Shown here: one piece after another, positions 26,006 through 34,835 of the stretch
Layout: each line of letters starts with the position of its first letter
How positions within the stretch are numbered: position 1 is the first letter of the stretch
NCBI RefSeq assembly: GCF_018861295.1
Contig: NZ_JAHLDM010000010.1
Span: 1 to 64,000 of the forward strand
Source: Clostridium_AD estertheticum_D
GTDB lineage: Bacteria > Bacillota > Clostridia > Clostridiales > Clostridiaceae
Length of the DNA: 64,000 nt
Direction of reading: 5' to 3'
The notes under the pieces: generated by a model
Database searches by the model: none
What the model was told of the DNA's origin: nothing
Seen by the model: only the letters and a program-made list of their open reading frames with translations
Made by a program: the position numbers and the translations under genes

Positions 26006-26034
26006 TTGACAGGCGGATACTAAAATGATAAAAT
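26006..26034 (+). promoter_or_regulatory. Promoter of the rplGB-rpsL-rpsG-fusA-tuf row
   Basis: TTGACA (26006-26011), a 17-nt spacer, TAAAAT (26029-26034) with TGA just before it (extended -10). Confidence 0.8.
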
Positions 26035-26115
26035 ACACCTTGTGTGTGATTTAAATCGAGTAGATGCATCTTAAGTAGATAAATCTTATGATTCTAGTTA
26101 TGAAGGGAGTTATAA

Positions 26116-26358
26116 ATGGTAGATAAAATTGTAGGTCAGAAGGTCGTTGGAGTTAAACAAACCCTAAAAGCATTAAAGAATAATCAGGGTAAGGTTTTGT
26201 ATATAGCCAAAGATGCTGATAATAGTATTACTGAGCCTATTTTAAAATTAGCCAAAGTTAATTCCCTGCAAATAGTATTTGTAGACACAATGAAAGAACT
26301 AGGAAATCTTTGTGACATAGATGTTGCATCAGCAACAGCATTGCGTTTTGAAGATTAA
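26116..26358 (+). CDS. L7Ae-family RNA-binding protein (YbxF-like)
   Basis: An 80-aa L7Ae/L30e-fold protein that binds kink-turn RNA. The core is KTLKALKNNQGKVLYIAKDADN-like (GKVLYIAKDAD near residue 25), followed by VNSLQIVFVDTMKELGNLCDID and SATALRF. Its place between rpoC and rpsL matches B. subtilis ybxF (rplGB). RBS AAGGGAG. The cellular RNA target is not settled in the family. Confidence 0.92.
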   Translation: MVDKIVGQKVVGVKQTLKALKNNQGKVLYIAKDADNSITEPILKLAKVNSLQIVFVDTMKELGNLCDIDVASATALRFED

Positions 26359-26473
26359 ATTATTGCTAGCAACTAAATAATATAGATATATCATGTGATA
26401 ACATAACATTAAGTTGTGTTATGACACATTGATATAAATGAAAATTATCTTATAAAAATGGGGAGGTGAAACC

Positions 26474-26857
26474 ATGCCAACTATTAACCAATTAATAAGA
26501 AAAGGCAGAAAGACATTAGCTACAAAATCAGCTGCACCAGCATTAAAAAATTGCCCACAAAAAAGAGGCGTTTGTACAGTAGTTAAAACGACAACTCCTA
26601 AGAAGCCAAACTCAGCATTAAGAAAAGTTGCAAGAGTAAGACTTACAAACGGATATGAAGTTACTGCGTATATTCCAGGTGTAGGCCACAACTTACAAGA
26701 ACATAGTGTTGTTCTTATAAGAGGTGGAAAAGTTAAGGATTTACCAGGAGTTAGATACCACATCATCAGAGGAACATTAGATTCAGCTGGAGTTGCAGGA
26801 AGACTACAAAGTAGATCTAAATATGGTACTAAAAGACCAAAGCAGGCAAAAAAATAA
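26474..26857 (+). CDS. rpsL: 30S ribosomal protein S12
   Basis: A 127-aa decoding-centre protein. TTTPKKPNSALRKVARVRLT contains the wild-type Lys at the streptomycin position 43, and GHNLQEHSVVLIRGGKVKDL the conserved segment with Lys at the position-88 equivalent, so no known resistance change is visible. RBS GGGGAGGTG. First gene of the str cluster. Confidence 0.97.
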   Translation: MPTINQLIRKGRKTLATKSAAPALKNCPQKRGVCTVVKTTTPKKPNSALRKVARVRLTNGYEVTAYIPGVGHNLQEHSVVLIRGGKVKDLPGVRYHIIRGTLDSAGVAGRLQSRSKYGTKRPKQAKK

Positions 26858-27002
26858 TGCTTTGAACTAAGGTACAATGTCTTCAGCATTTATATATATG
26901 ATAATTTAAATATTTACATACATTTGCAGAAGTACAGAGTGCTTTGCGGTAGAAATATCGAGTACCTATGAGTTAATTAAAATTGTTAAGGAGGGAAGTA
27001 AA

Positions 27003-27473
27003 GTGCCGAGAAAAGGATATATTGCAAAAAGAGATGTATTACCAGATCCTATGTACAACAGCAAAGTCGTTACAAAGTTAATAAACAATGTAATGGAGGA
27101 TGGTAAAAGAGGAGTAGCACAAAAAATATGCTATGAAGCTTTTGACATAATCAAAGAAAAGACAGGTAAAGAACCTTTAGAGGTTTTTGAAGCAGCATTA
27201 AATAATGTTATGCCATTACTTGAAGTAAAAGCTAGAAGAATAGGTGGAGCTAATTATCAAGTGCCTATCGAAGTTAGACCTGAGAGAAGACAAACATTAG
27301 GATTAAGATGGTTATTAATCGCTGCAGATAACAGAGGCGAGAAATATGCAAGAGAAAAACTTGCGAATGAGTTACTTGAGGCTTCAAACAACACTGGAGC
27401 AGCAGTAAAGAAAAGAGAAGACATTCACAAGATGGCTGAAGCTAATAAGGCTTTCGCTCATTACAGATATTAA
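27003..27473 (+). CDS. rpsG: 30S ribosomal protein S7
   Basis: A 156-aa primary 16S-binding protein of the 30S head. The signature DPMYNSKVVTKLINNVM is near residue 15, with GGANYQVPIEVRPERRQTL in the beta-ribbon. The GTG start follows AAGGAGGG. A 146-nt gap separates it from rpsL, and a strong hairpin follows the stop. Confidence 0.97.
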   Translation: MPRKGYIAKRDVLPDPMYNSKVVTKLINNVMEDGKRGVAQKICYEAFDIIKEKTGKEPLEVFEAALNNVMPLLEVKARRIGGANYQVPIEVRPERRQTLGLRWLLIAADNRGEKYAREKLANELLEASNNTGAAVKKREDIHKMAEANKAFAHYRY

Positions 27474-27475
27474 TA

Positions 27476-27510
27476 ACAAAACTGTTTTGGCTTTGCCAAG
27501 ACAGTTTTGT
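27476..27510 (+). promoter_or_regulatory. Long hairpin between rpsG and fusA
   Basis: ACAAAACTGTTTTGGC pairs with GCCAAGACAGTTTTGT (one G-U) over a 3-nt loop: a 16-bp stem. It is not followed by a T tract (CAAATTTAAAA), so full termination is unlikely. It may set the rpsG:fusA ratio, act as an RNase site, or be a partial terminator. Confidence 0.6.
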
Positions 27511-27547
27511 CAAATTTAAAATCACTCGTTGAGAGGAGGAACAAATA

Positions 27548-29611
27548 GTGGCAAGAGAATATGCTTTAGAAAAATTCCGTAACATAGGTATTATGGCTCA
27601 TATTGATGCTGGTAAAACAACTACTACTGAACGTATACTATTCTATACAGGAAAAACACATAAGATTGGTGAAGTTCATGATGGTGGAGCTACAATGGAT
27701 TGGATGGTACAAGAACAAGAAAGAGGTATAACAATAACTTCTGCGGCTACAACTTGTTTTTGGAAAGGTTATAATATAAACATTATTGACACACCAGGGC
27801 ACGTAGATTTCACAATTGAAGTTCAGAGAGCTTTAAGGGTACTTGATGGTGCAGTTGCTGTATTTGCTGCAAAAGGTGGAGTTGAACCACAATCTGAAAC
27901 AGTGTGGAGACAAGCTGCTAAGTACAATGTTCCAAGAATGGCGTATGTTAATAAAATGGATATAATGGGTGCAGATTTTTATAGAGTTGTTGAGATGATG
28001 AGAGAAAGACTTCATGCTAATGCAGTTCCAATACAACTTCCAATAGGAAAAGAAGAAGGGTTCCTCGGAATTATAGATTTAATTAGAAATATTGCAGAAG
28101 TCTATAAGGACGATTTAGGAACACAAATAGAAGAAATAGAAATTCCAGAAGATATGAAAGAATTAGCAGAAGAATATAGAGCAGCTATGGTCGAAGCAAT
28201 AGCTGAGCTAGATGAAAATCTTATGATGAAATATCTTGATGGTGAAGAAATAAGTGAAGAAGAATTAAAAGCAGCATTAAGAAAAGGTGTACTTAACAAT
28301 GAAATAGTACCCGTAATCTGTGGTTCTTCATACAAAAACAAAGGTGTCCAAATGATGATAGATGCGGTTATAGAATATATGCCATCACCACTTGACATAC
28401 CAAATGTTAAAGGACAGGATATTGATACTGCCGAACCATTGGAAAGACATCCAAGCGATGATGAACCAATGGCAGCATTAGCATTTAAAATAGCCACAGA
28501 CCCATTTGTTGGTAGACTTTGTTTTACAAGAGTTTACTCAGGCATAATGAAAACTGGTACATACGTTTTAAATGCTAACAAGGGTAAAAAAGAGAGAATT
28601 GCTAGACTGGTTAAAATGCATGCTAATCACAGAGAAGAAGTTGATGAATTACGTGCAGGAGAATTAGGTGCAATAATTGGACTTAAAAATACAACTACTG
28701 GAGAAACTTTATGTGATGAGGATAATCCAATATTGTTTGAGACCATGGACTTCCCAGATCCAGTTATTCATGTAGCTATTGAGCCTAAAACTAAAGTAGG
28801 ACAAGAAAAATTGGGAATGGCTCTTGCAAAACTCTCAGAAGAAGATCCTACCTTCCAAACTTATACAGATCAAGAAACTGGTCAAACAATAATTGGTGGT
28901 ATGGGTGAGCTTCATCTAGAGATTATTGTTGATAGACTTCAAAGAGAATTTAAAGTTGAATGTAATGTAGGTAAGCCACAAGTTGCTTATAAAGAAACAA
29001 TACGTAAGCAAGTTAAAGCAGAAGGTAAATACATTAAACAATCAGGTGGACGTGGACAATACGGTCACTGTTGGATAGAGTTAATACCAACTACTGAACC
29101 TTACTCGTTTGAAAATGCTACTGTTGGTGGATCTATTCCAAAAGAATTTATAGGACCAATAGAAAATGGAATTAAAGAAGCATCAAAAACTGGTATTCTT
29201 GCTGGATACCCAGTTCTTAACTTTAAAGTTAAAGTAGTTGATGGTTCATACCATGATGTTGACTCAAATGAAATGGCATTTAAGGTTGCTGGTTCTATGG
29301 CTTTCAAAAATGGTATGGCAAAAGCAGATCCAGTATTGCTTGAACCAATAATGAGAGTTGAAGTAACAGTGCCAGAGGAATACATGGGTGATGTTATGGG
29401 AGATATTAATTCAAGAAGAGGTAGAATTGAAGGAATGGAAGCTGAATCAGGCGCTCAAGTAATAAGAGCAATGGTTCCATTATCTGAAATGTTTGGATAT
29501 TCTACAACACTTAGATCAAGAACTCAAGGTAGAGGAGTATACAGTATGGAATTTGCTGCATACGAACCAGTTCCAAAGAGCATTCAAGAACAAGTTATAG
29601 GCGAAAAATAA
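27548..29611 (+). CDS. fusA: Translation elongation factor G
   Basis: A 687-aa translocase GTPase. G1 AHIDAGKTTTTERIL, RGITITSAAT, DTPGHVDFT and NKMDI are intact; domains II to V follow, with GQYGHCWIE and the C-terminal RGRIEGME. Length is standard (about 690). The GTG start follows GAGAGGAGGA. It lies between rpsG and tuf copy 2 in the classic str order. Confidence 0.97.
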   Translation: MAREYALEKFRNIGIMAHIDAGKTTTTERILFYTGKTHKIGEVHDGGATMDWMVQEQERGITITSAATTCFWKGYNINIIDTPGHVDFTIEVQRALRVLDGAVAVFAAKGGVEPQSETVWRQAAKYNVPRMAYVNKMDIMGADFYRVVEMMRERLHANAVPIQLPIGKEEGFLGIIDLIRNIAEVYKDDLGTQIEEIEIPEDMKELAEEYRAAMVEAIAELDENLMMKYLDGEEISEEELKAALRKGVLNNEIVPVICGSSYKNKGVQMMIDAVIEYMPSPLDIPNVKGQDIDTAEPLERHPSDDEPMAALAFKIATDPFVGRLCFTRVYSGIMKTGTYVLNANKGKKERIARLVKMHANHREEVDELRAGELGAIIGLKNTTTGETLCDEDNPILFETMDFPDPVIHVAIEPKTKVGQEKLGMALAKLSEEDPTFQTYTDQETGQTIIGGMGELHLEIIVDRLQREFKVECNVGKPQVAYKETIRKQVKAEGKYIKQSGGRGQYGHCWIELIPTTEPYSFENATVGGSIPKEFIGPIENGIKEASKTGILAGYPVLNFKVKVVDGSYHDVDSNEMAFKVAGSMAFKNGMAKADPVLLEPIMRVEVTVPEEYMGDVMGDINSRRGRIEGMEAESGAQVIRAMVPLSEMFGYSTTLRSRTQGRGVYSMEFAAYEPVPKSIQEQVIGEK

Positions 29612-29641
29612 TAATTAATATATTAGATAATATGTAAATAT

Positions 29642-30849
29642 AAGGAGGAATACAAAATGGCAAAGGCAAAGTTTGAAAGAACCAAACCACATGTAAACAT
29701 AGGAACAATAGGGCACGTAGATCACGGCAAGACAACATTAACAGCTGCAATAACTGCTGTACTTGCAACTAAAGGATTAGCAGAAGTATCAAGATTTGAC
29801 CAAATTGATAAAGCACCAGAGGAAAGAGAAAGAGGAATAACAATTAATACATCACATGTTGAATATGAAACAGAAAATAGACATTATGCACATGTTGATT
29901 GCCCAGGACATGCAGATTATGTAAAGAACATGATTACAGGAGCAGCACAAATGGATGGAGCAATCCTAGTTGTTAGTGCAGCAGATGGTCCAATGCCTCA
30001 AACAAGAGAGCATATATTACTTGCAAGCAGAGTTGGAGTAGGCTATATAGTAGTATTCTTAAACAAAGCAGATATGGTAGATGATCCAGAATTATTAGAA
30101 CTTGTTGAAATGGAAGTAAGAGAACTATTAAGTGAGTATGACTTCCCAGGTGATGATATTCCAATTGTAACAGGATCAGCATTAAAAGCATTAGAAAATC
30201 CAACAGATCCAGAAGCAACAAAATGCATATATGAATTAATGGAAGCTGTAGATACTTACATCCCAACACCTGAAAGAGCAACAGATAAAGCATTCTTAAT
30301 GCCAGTAGAAGATGTATTCACAATCACAGGTAGAGGAACAGTTGCTACAGGAAGAGTTGAAACTGGGATACTTAAGGTTGGAGAAGAAGTAGAAATAGTT
30401 GGACTTAGCGAAGATAAGAGAAAAGTTGTATGTACAGGAGTTGAAATGTTCAGAAAACTTCTAGATCAAGCAATGGCTGGAGACAACATTGGAGCATTAT
30501 TAAGAGGAGTTCAAAGAGCTGACATTCAAAGAGGTCAAGTACTTGCAAAACCAGGTTCAATACATCCACATGCAAAATTTGTAGGTCAAGTATATGTTCT
30601 TAAAAAAGAAGAAGGCGGAAGACATACACCATTCTTTGACGGATATAGACCACAATTTTATTTTAGAACAACAGATGTAACTGGATCAATAAAATTACCA
30701 GACGGAATGGAAATGGTAATGCCAGGAGATCACATAGACATGAATGTAGAATTAATAACTCAAGTAGCAATGGATGAGGGATTAAGATTTGCAATCAGAG
30801 AAGGTGGAAGAACAGTAGGTTCAGGAGTTGTTACTTCAATAATTAAATA
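29642..30849 (+). repeat. Direct repeat copy 2 (tuf duplication)
   Basis: The second copy of the block at 13568-14775, beginning at the RBS and ending at the stop codon (TAA here, TAG in copy 1). Confidence 0.95.
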
Positions 30850-30850
30850 A
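29657..30850 (+). CDS. tuf: Translation elongation factor EF-Tu (copy 2)
   Basis: A 397-aa EF-Tu in the ancestral str-operon position behind fusA. It has the same GTPase motifs as copy 1 (GHVDHGKTT, DCPGHADY, NKADM). It differs only by Ile for Val two residues before the end. A strong terminator (30913) closes the operon. Copy 1 at 13583 is probably derived from it and kept identical by conversion. Confidence 0.98.
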   Translation: MAKAKFERTKPHVNIGTIGHVDHGKTTLTAAITAVLATKGLAEVSRFDQIDKAPEERERGITINTSHVEYETENRHYAHVDCPGHADYVKNMITGAAQMDGAILVVSAADGPMPQTREHILLASRVGVGYIVVFLNKADMVDDPELLELVEMEVRELLSEYDFPGDDIPIVTGSALKALENPTDPEATKCIYELMEAVDTYIPTPERATDKAFLMPVEDVFTITGRGTVATGRVETGILKVGEEVEIVGLSEDKRKVVCTGVEMFRKLLDQAMAGDNIGALLRGVQRADIQRGQVLAKPGSIHPHAKFVGQVYVLKKEEGGRHTPFFDGYRPQFYFRTTDVTGSIKLPDGMEMVMPGDHIDMNVELITQVAMDEGLRFAIREGGRTVGSGVVTSIIK

Positions 30851-30912
30851 TAATTAATAAGTTGTTTTTTATAATCAATTGATGATTTAATATAATAAAA
30901 GCTTTTATTATT

Positions 30913-30940
30913 AAGGGGAAGAGGACGCTCTTCCCCTTTT
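30913..30940 (+). terminator. Terminator of the str operon
   Basis: AAGGGGAAGAG / CTCTTCCCCTT with loop GACG and a short T run. GC-rich and strong. Confidence 0.92.
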
Positions 30941-31016
30941 AAATACGAAAAAAATCATGTATAATTATGAATATAAATAGCTGATATAAAAATAATTAAA
31001 TAATAAAAAAAAAAAC

Positions 31017-31045
31017 TTGTCAAAGCAAAAGAAATGTTGTATACT
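31017..31045 (+). promoter_or_regulatory. S10 operon promoter
   Basis: TTGTCA (31017-31022), a 17-nt spacer, TATACT (31040-31045). It is likely the main promoter for the ~15 kb ribosomal protein transcript up to the rplQ terminator, as no internal terminator is seen. Confidence 0.8.
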
Positions 31046-31255
31046 TTAGAGGTTGTATTGTGGTAACAGTGATGAGGTAAGAGGTTGCCGGACTTCCGGG
31101 TAATTCTTCACCGAACATGTCCTGATCTTGAATCGGGCGACGGGGTTCCTACAATTGTTTCATGTTTTTATTTCACGAAACACCCGGAACAGTTTACAGA
31201 ACATCCGCTGTTGTACGTAAGAAGTAGAGCGTGCGATGAAAAGGAGGAAATAATA
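31046..31255 (+). promoter_or_regulatory. Long leader of the S10 operon
   Basis: About 200 nt, richer in G+C than its surroundings, between promoter and rpsJ. Several hairpins are visible (GCCGGA/TTCCGG, CCTGAT/ATCGGG, ACAG/CTGT). No T-tract terminator is seen. It is likely a ribosomal-protein autoregulatory leader, but I cannot name the ligand. An open frame runs through it in phase with rpsJ from 31085. Confidence 0.55.
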
Positions 31256-31564
31256 ATGATAAAGCAAAAAATTAGAATTAGATTAAAGGCTTTTGATCAT
31301 AATATATTAGATCAATCAGCTGAGAAAATTGTTCAAACTGCTAAAAGTACAGGAGCTAAAGTAGCTGGTCCAGTGCCACTACCTACAGAAAAAGATGTAA
31401 TTACAGTATTAAGGGCTCCACATAAATATAAAGATTCGAGAGAACAATTCGAAATAAGAACTCATAAGAGGCTAATAGATATCATTAGTCCATCACCTAA
31501 AACTGTTGATGCTCTAATGAGACTCGACTTACCAGCTGGTGTTGATATCGAAATAAAACTATAA
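31256..31564 (+). CDS. rpsJ: 30S ribosomal protein S10
   Basis: A 102-aa protein of the 30S head that also pairs with NusB in antitermination. IRIRLKAFDHNILDQSAEKI and the C-terminal RLDLPAGVDIEIKL are diagnostic. ATG 31256 follows AAGGAGGAAA. The 57 in-frame codons upstream are leader and not S10-like. First gene of the S10 operon. Confidence 0.97.
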   Translation: MIKQKIRIRLKAFDHNILDQSAEKIVQTAKSTGAKVAGPVPLPTEKDVITVLRAPHKYKDSREQFEIRTHKRLIDIISPSPKTVDALMRLDLPAGVDIEIKL

Positions 31565-31662
31565 GCGTACATAGAAGTGCGATAAAACGTAAGTAATAGG
31601 TTTCTATTACTAACTATTATGATCACCATTGTGGTCCGCTAATAAGTAGGAGGTGTATTTTC

Positions 31663-32292
31663 ATGAAAAAAGGAATAATGGGTAAAAAACTTGGTATGAC
31701 TCAAATATTTGATGAGAATAGAAAAGTTGTTCCAGTAACTGTTGTTGAAGCAGGTCCATGTGTTGTTGTTCAAATAAAAACTGTTGAAAATGATGGTTAT
31801 AGTGCAATTAAAGTTGGTTTTGGTGACATAAGAGAAAAGTTAGTTAACAAACCAATGCAGGGACAATTTGCTAAAGCAGGTACTTCTTTAAGAAGATTCG
31901 TAAAAGAATTTAGAATGGAAGATACAAGTGCTTATGAAGTAGGTCAAGAGTTTAAGGCTGATATATTTGCAGCTGGAGATAAAATTGACGTATCAGGAAT
32001 ATCTAAAGGTAAGGGATTCCAAGGTTGTATTAAAAGATGGAATCAACACACAGGACCAATGAGTCATGGTTCTAAATTTAAGAGAGCAGTTGGATCAATG
32101 GGAGCATCTTCTGATCCATCAAAAACGTTTAAAAATAAACGTATGCCAGGTCATATGGGTAATGTTAGTAGAACAGTATTAAACCTTGTAATAGTTAAAG
32201 TAATGCCTGAAAAGAACATTATATTAATTAAAGGTGGTATTCCAGGACCAAACAAAGGTACAGTTGTAATAAGAAATGCTGTTAAAGCGTAA
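31663..32292 (+). CDS. rplC: 50S ribosomal protein L3
   Basis: A 209-aa early-assembly protein near the peptidyl transferase centre. MGKKLGMTQIFDE at the start and SKGKGFQGCIKRWNQHTGPMS-type loop (about 125-145) that reaches the active site. RBS AGGAGGTG. The upstream 98-nt gap carries small hairpins (GATCAC/GTGGTC). Confidence 0.97.
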   Translation: MKKGIMGKKLGMTQIFDENRKVVPVTVVEAGPCVVVQIKTVENDGYSAIKVGFGDIREKLVNKPMQGQFAKAGTSLRRFVKEFRMEDTSAYEVGQEFKADIFAAGDKIDVSGISKGKGFQGCIKRWNQHTGPMSHGSKFKRAVGSMGASSDPSKTFKNKRMPGHMGNVSRTVLNLVIVKVMPEKNIILIKGGIPGPNKGTVVIRNAVKA

Positions 32293-32315
32293 CTTTAAAG
32301 AAAGGAGGATGCAGA

Positions 32316-32936
32316 ATGCTTACATTAGATTTATTTAATAAACAAGCACAAAAAGTTGGAGACATTCAGTTAAATGAAAGTATATTTGGAGTTGAAATCA
32401 ATGCAGATGCTATGCATCAAGTTGTTGTAGCACAACTTGCAAATAAAAGACAAGGAACTCAATCAGCTAAAACTAGAGCTGAAGTTCGAGGCGGTGGAAT
32501 TAAGCCTTGGAGACAAAAAGGAACTGGTAGAGCAAGACAAGGTTCTATTAGAGCGCCACAATGGATACATGGTGGTATAGTATTTGCTCCAAAGCCAAGA
32601 GATTACCGTATGTCTGTACCAAAGTCAATGAGAAGAGTTGCTTTCAAATCAGCTTTATCAGCTAAAGTAGCTGAAAATGAAATGATAGTAATTGATAGTT
32701 TGGAATTTGACTCACCAAAAACTAAGGCAATGTTAGAGGTTTTAAAAGCTTTTGATGCTAAGAAAACTTTAATAGTTGTTGAAACTTCAGATGAGAATGT
32801 TTATAAATCAGGAAGAAATATACCTGGAGTACAAGTTACACCAGTAAATAACTTGAATGTTTATGACATACTTAAATATGAAAAATTCATAGTTACAAAG
32901 GATGCTGTATCTAAGATTGAGGAGGTGTATATATAA
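32316..32936 (+). CDS. rplD: 50S ribosomal protein L4
   Basis: A 206-aa protein whose extended loop lines the exit tunnel (macrolide region): RGGGIKPWRQKGTGRARQGS near residue 65. RBS AAGGAGGATG. Its stop shares one base with the rplW start. In E. coli L4 represses the S10 operon; whether that holds here is unknown. Confidence 0.97.
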   Translation: MLTLDLFNKQAQKVGDIQLNESIFGVEINADAMHQVVVAQLANKRQGTQSAKTRAEVRGGGIKPWRQKGTGRARQGSIRAPQWIHGGIVFAPKPRDYRMSVPKSMRRVAFKSALSAKVAENEMIVIDSLEFDSPKTKAMLEVLKAFDAKKTLIVVETSDENVYKSGRNIPGVQVTPVNNLNVYDILKYEKFIVTKDAVSKIEEVYI

Positions 32937-33229
32937 TGAAGCTAACTAGCCATGATATTATAAGAAAACCAGTAATTACTGAAAAAAGTATGGCGGTAAT
33001 GGCTGATAAAAAATACACCTTTATAGTTGATATCCATGCAAATAAAACTCAGGTTAAAAAAGCAGTAGAAGAAGTATTTGGAGTTGTCGTTGAAAATGTA
33101 AGAACTTTAAAAAACATAGGTAAAACTAAAAGAGTTGGAGTTCACATTGGAAAAAGGGCAGACTTTAAAAAAGCTATTGTTACTTTAACAACAGAAAGTA
33201 AAACAATTGAGTTTTTTGATGGAATGTAA
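32936..33229 (+). CDS. rplW: 50S ribosomal protein L23
   Basis: A 97-aa protein at the tunnel exit that docks trigger factor and SRP. IIRKPVITEKSMAVM and YTFIVDIHANKTQVKKAVEE are characteristic. The ATG overlaps the rplD stop by one base (TAATG); GAGGTG supplies the RBS. Confidence 0.97.
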   Translation: MKLTSHDIIRKPVITEKSMAVMADKKYTFIVDIHANKTQVKKAVEEVFGVVVENVRTLKNIGKTKRVGVHIGKRADFKKAIVTLTTESKTIEFFDGM

Positions 33230-33285
33230 TTATTAAGCTAGTATTGGCAGAAGCCAGATAAGCGAGAAAAAAGGAGGGAATTCAC

Positions 33286-34119
33286 ATGGCAATTAAAAAA
33301 TTTAGACCCACCACACCTTCAAGAAGAAATATGACTATGTCTGATTTTGAAGAAATAACAACAGATAAGCCACTAAAATCACTTCTTGTAAGTACAAAAA
33401 GACATGGTGGTAGAAATAACCAAGGTAAGATAACTGTTCGTCACCGAGGTGGTGGAGCAAAACAGAGTTACAGAATAATTGATTTTAAGAGAAATAAAGA
33501 TGCTATTCCAGCAAAAGTTTCTACAATTGAGTATGATCCAAACAGATCTGCTTACATAGCTCTTGTTGTTTATGCTGATGGTGAAAAAAGATACATAATT
33601 GCTCCAGTTGGTTTGAAAGTTGGAGATGTAATTGTATCCGGTGCAGATGCTGATATAAAAATCGGAAATACACTTCCAATAGTTAATATACCATTGGGTT
33701 CTACAATTCATAATATAGAATTACAAGTAGGAAAAGGTGCTCAACTTGTAAGATCAGCAGGTTCTTCAGCTCAGCTTATGGCTAAAGAAGGAGAATATGC
33801 TCAAGTAAGACTTCCAAGCGGTGAAGTAAGATATATTAGATTAAACTGTAGAGCTACTATAGGAACAGTTTCTAATTTAACTCATGACATTGTTAATATA
33901 GGTAAAGCGGGAAGAAAGAGACACCTAGGATTTAGACCTACAGTCAGAGGATCAGTAATGAATCCGAACGACCATCCACATGGTGGTGGAGAAGGTAAGT
34001 CACCAGTTGGTCACGCTAGTCCGATGACTCCTTGGGGTAAACCAGCATTAGGATATAAAACTAGAAAAACCAAAAAATACTCTGATAAATTTATTGTCAA
34101 AGGTAAAAATAGAAAATAG
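33286..34119 (+). CDS. rplB: 50S ribosomal protein L2
   Basis: A 277-aa protein essential for subunit joining and peptidyl transfer. KRHGGRNNQGKITVRHRGGG near residue 38 and the C-terminal RGSVMNPNDHPHGGGEGK with the key His. RBS AAGGAGGG. Normal length. Confidence 0.97.
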   Translation: MAIKKFRPTTPSRRNMTMSDFEEITTDKPLKSLLVSTKRHGGRNNQGKITVRHRGGGAKQSYRIIDFKRNKDAIPAKVSTIEYDPNRSAYIALVVYADGEKRYIIAPVGLKVGDVIVSGADADIKIGNTLPIVNIPLGSTIHNIELQVGKGAQLVRSAGSSAQLMAKEGEYAQVRLPSGEVRYIRLNCRATIGTVSNLTHDIVNIGKAGRKRHLGFRPTVRGSVMNPNDHPHGGGEGKSPVGHASPMTPWGKPALGYKTRKTKKYSDKFIVKGKNRK

Positions 34120-34179
34120 TTTGAGGAGAATTTATCCTCTTTACTACTATGTTTATTGTGTATGAAGGGAGGCCACAAA

Positions 34180-34461
34180 GTGAGTAGATCAGTAAAAAAA
34201 GGACCTTATGTACAAGAAGTTCTGTTAAAAAGAATAAATGAAATGAACAAAAATGGCGAGAAAAAAGTAATAAAGACTTGGTCAAGAAGTTCTACTATTT
34301 TCCCACAAATGATAGGGCATACTATCGCAGTTCATGATGGAAGAAAACATGTGCCAGTTTATGTTTTAGAAGATATGGTAGGACATAAATTAGGAGAATT
34401 CGCATTAACTAGAACATTTAAAGGACACATTGACAGAGAAAGAACTAGCAAAGTAAGATAG
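34180..34461 (+). CDS. rpsS: 30S ribosomal protein S19
   Basis: A 93-aa protein of the 30S head. SRSVKKGPYVQEVLLKRI at the N-terminus and FALTRTFKGHIDRE-type end. GTG 34180 follows AAGGGAGG 7 nt upstream; an in-frame start at 34156 would add 8 residues atypical of S19. Confidence 0.96.
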   Translation: MSRSVKKGPYVQEVLLKRINEMNKNGEKKVIKTWSRSSTIFPQMIGHTIAVHDGRKHVPVYVLEDMVGHKLGEFALTRTFKGHIDRERTSKVR

Positions 34462-34483
34462 TGCTGGAAGGAGGAAACAATCA

Positions 34484-34819
34484 ATGGAGGCTAAAGCTAT
34501 AGCTAAATACGTAAGAACTTCCTCGATGAAAATGGGGATAGTACTTGGGTTAATAAGAGGTAAAAATGTAAATGAAGCTTTTGCTATATTACAATACACT
34601 CCAAAAAATGCAGCTGAAGTAGTTAATAAAGTACTTAAATCGGCTGTAGCAAATGCAGAAAACAATTTAAATTTAGATATTAATAGACTATATGTTGCTG
34701 AAGCTTATGCATGCCAAGGTCCAACACTTAAGAGGTTTAGACCACGTGCACAAGGAAGAGCGTATAGAATAAGGAAAAGATCTAGTCATGTCACTATTAT
34801 AGTTACAGAGAGATTATAA
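34484..34819 (+). CDS. rplV: 50S ribosomal protein L22
   Basis: A 111-aa protein lining the exit tunnel. KAIAKYVRTSSMKMGIVLGLIRGK-like N-terminus and the long beta-hairpin LKRFRPRAQGRAYRIRKRSS. RBS AAGGAGGAAA. Tightly packed between rpsS and rpsC. Confidence 0.97.
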   Translation: MEAKAIAKYVRTSSMKMGIVLGLIRGKNVNEAFAILQYTPKNAAEVVNKVLKSAVANAENNLNLDINRLYVAEAYACQGPTLKRFRPRAQGRAYRIRKRSSHVTIIVTERL

Positions 34820-34835
34820 GAAGGAGGGTTATAGC

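Noticed and set aside
25559..26038. 159-aa minus-strand ORF over the end of rpoC and the next promoter
   Set aside because: Antisense shadow of rpoC with Ser/Leu-rich composition, no RBS and no recognisable family.
31085..31255. 57-codon N-terminal extension of rpsJ
   Set aside because: S10 homology and the AAGGAGG site begin at 31256; the upstream residues are not S10-like and lie in a structured leader.
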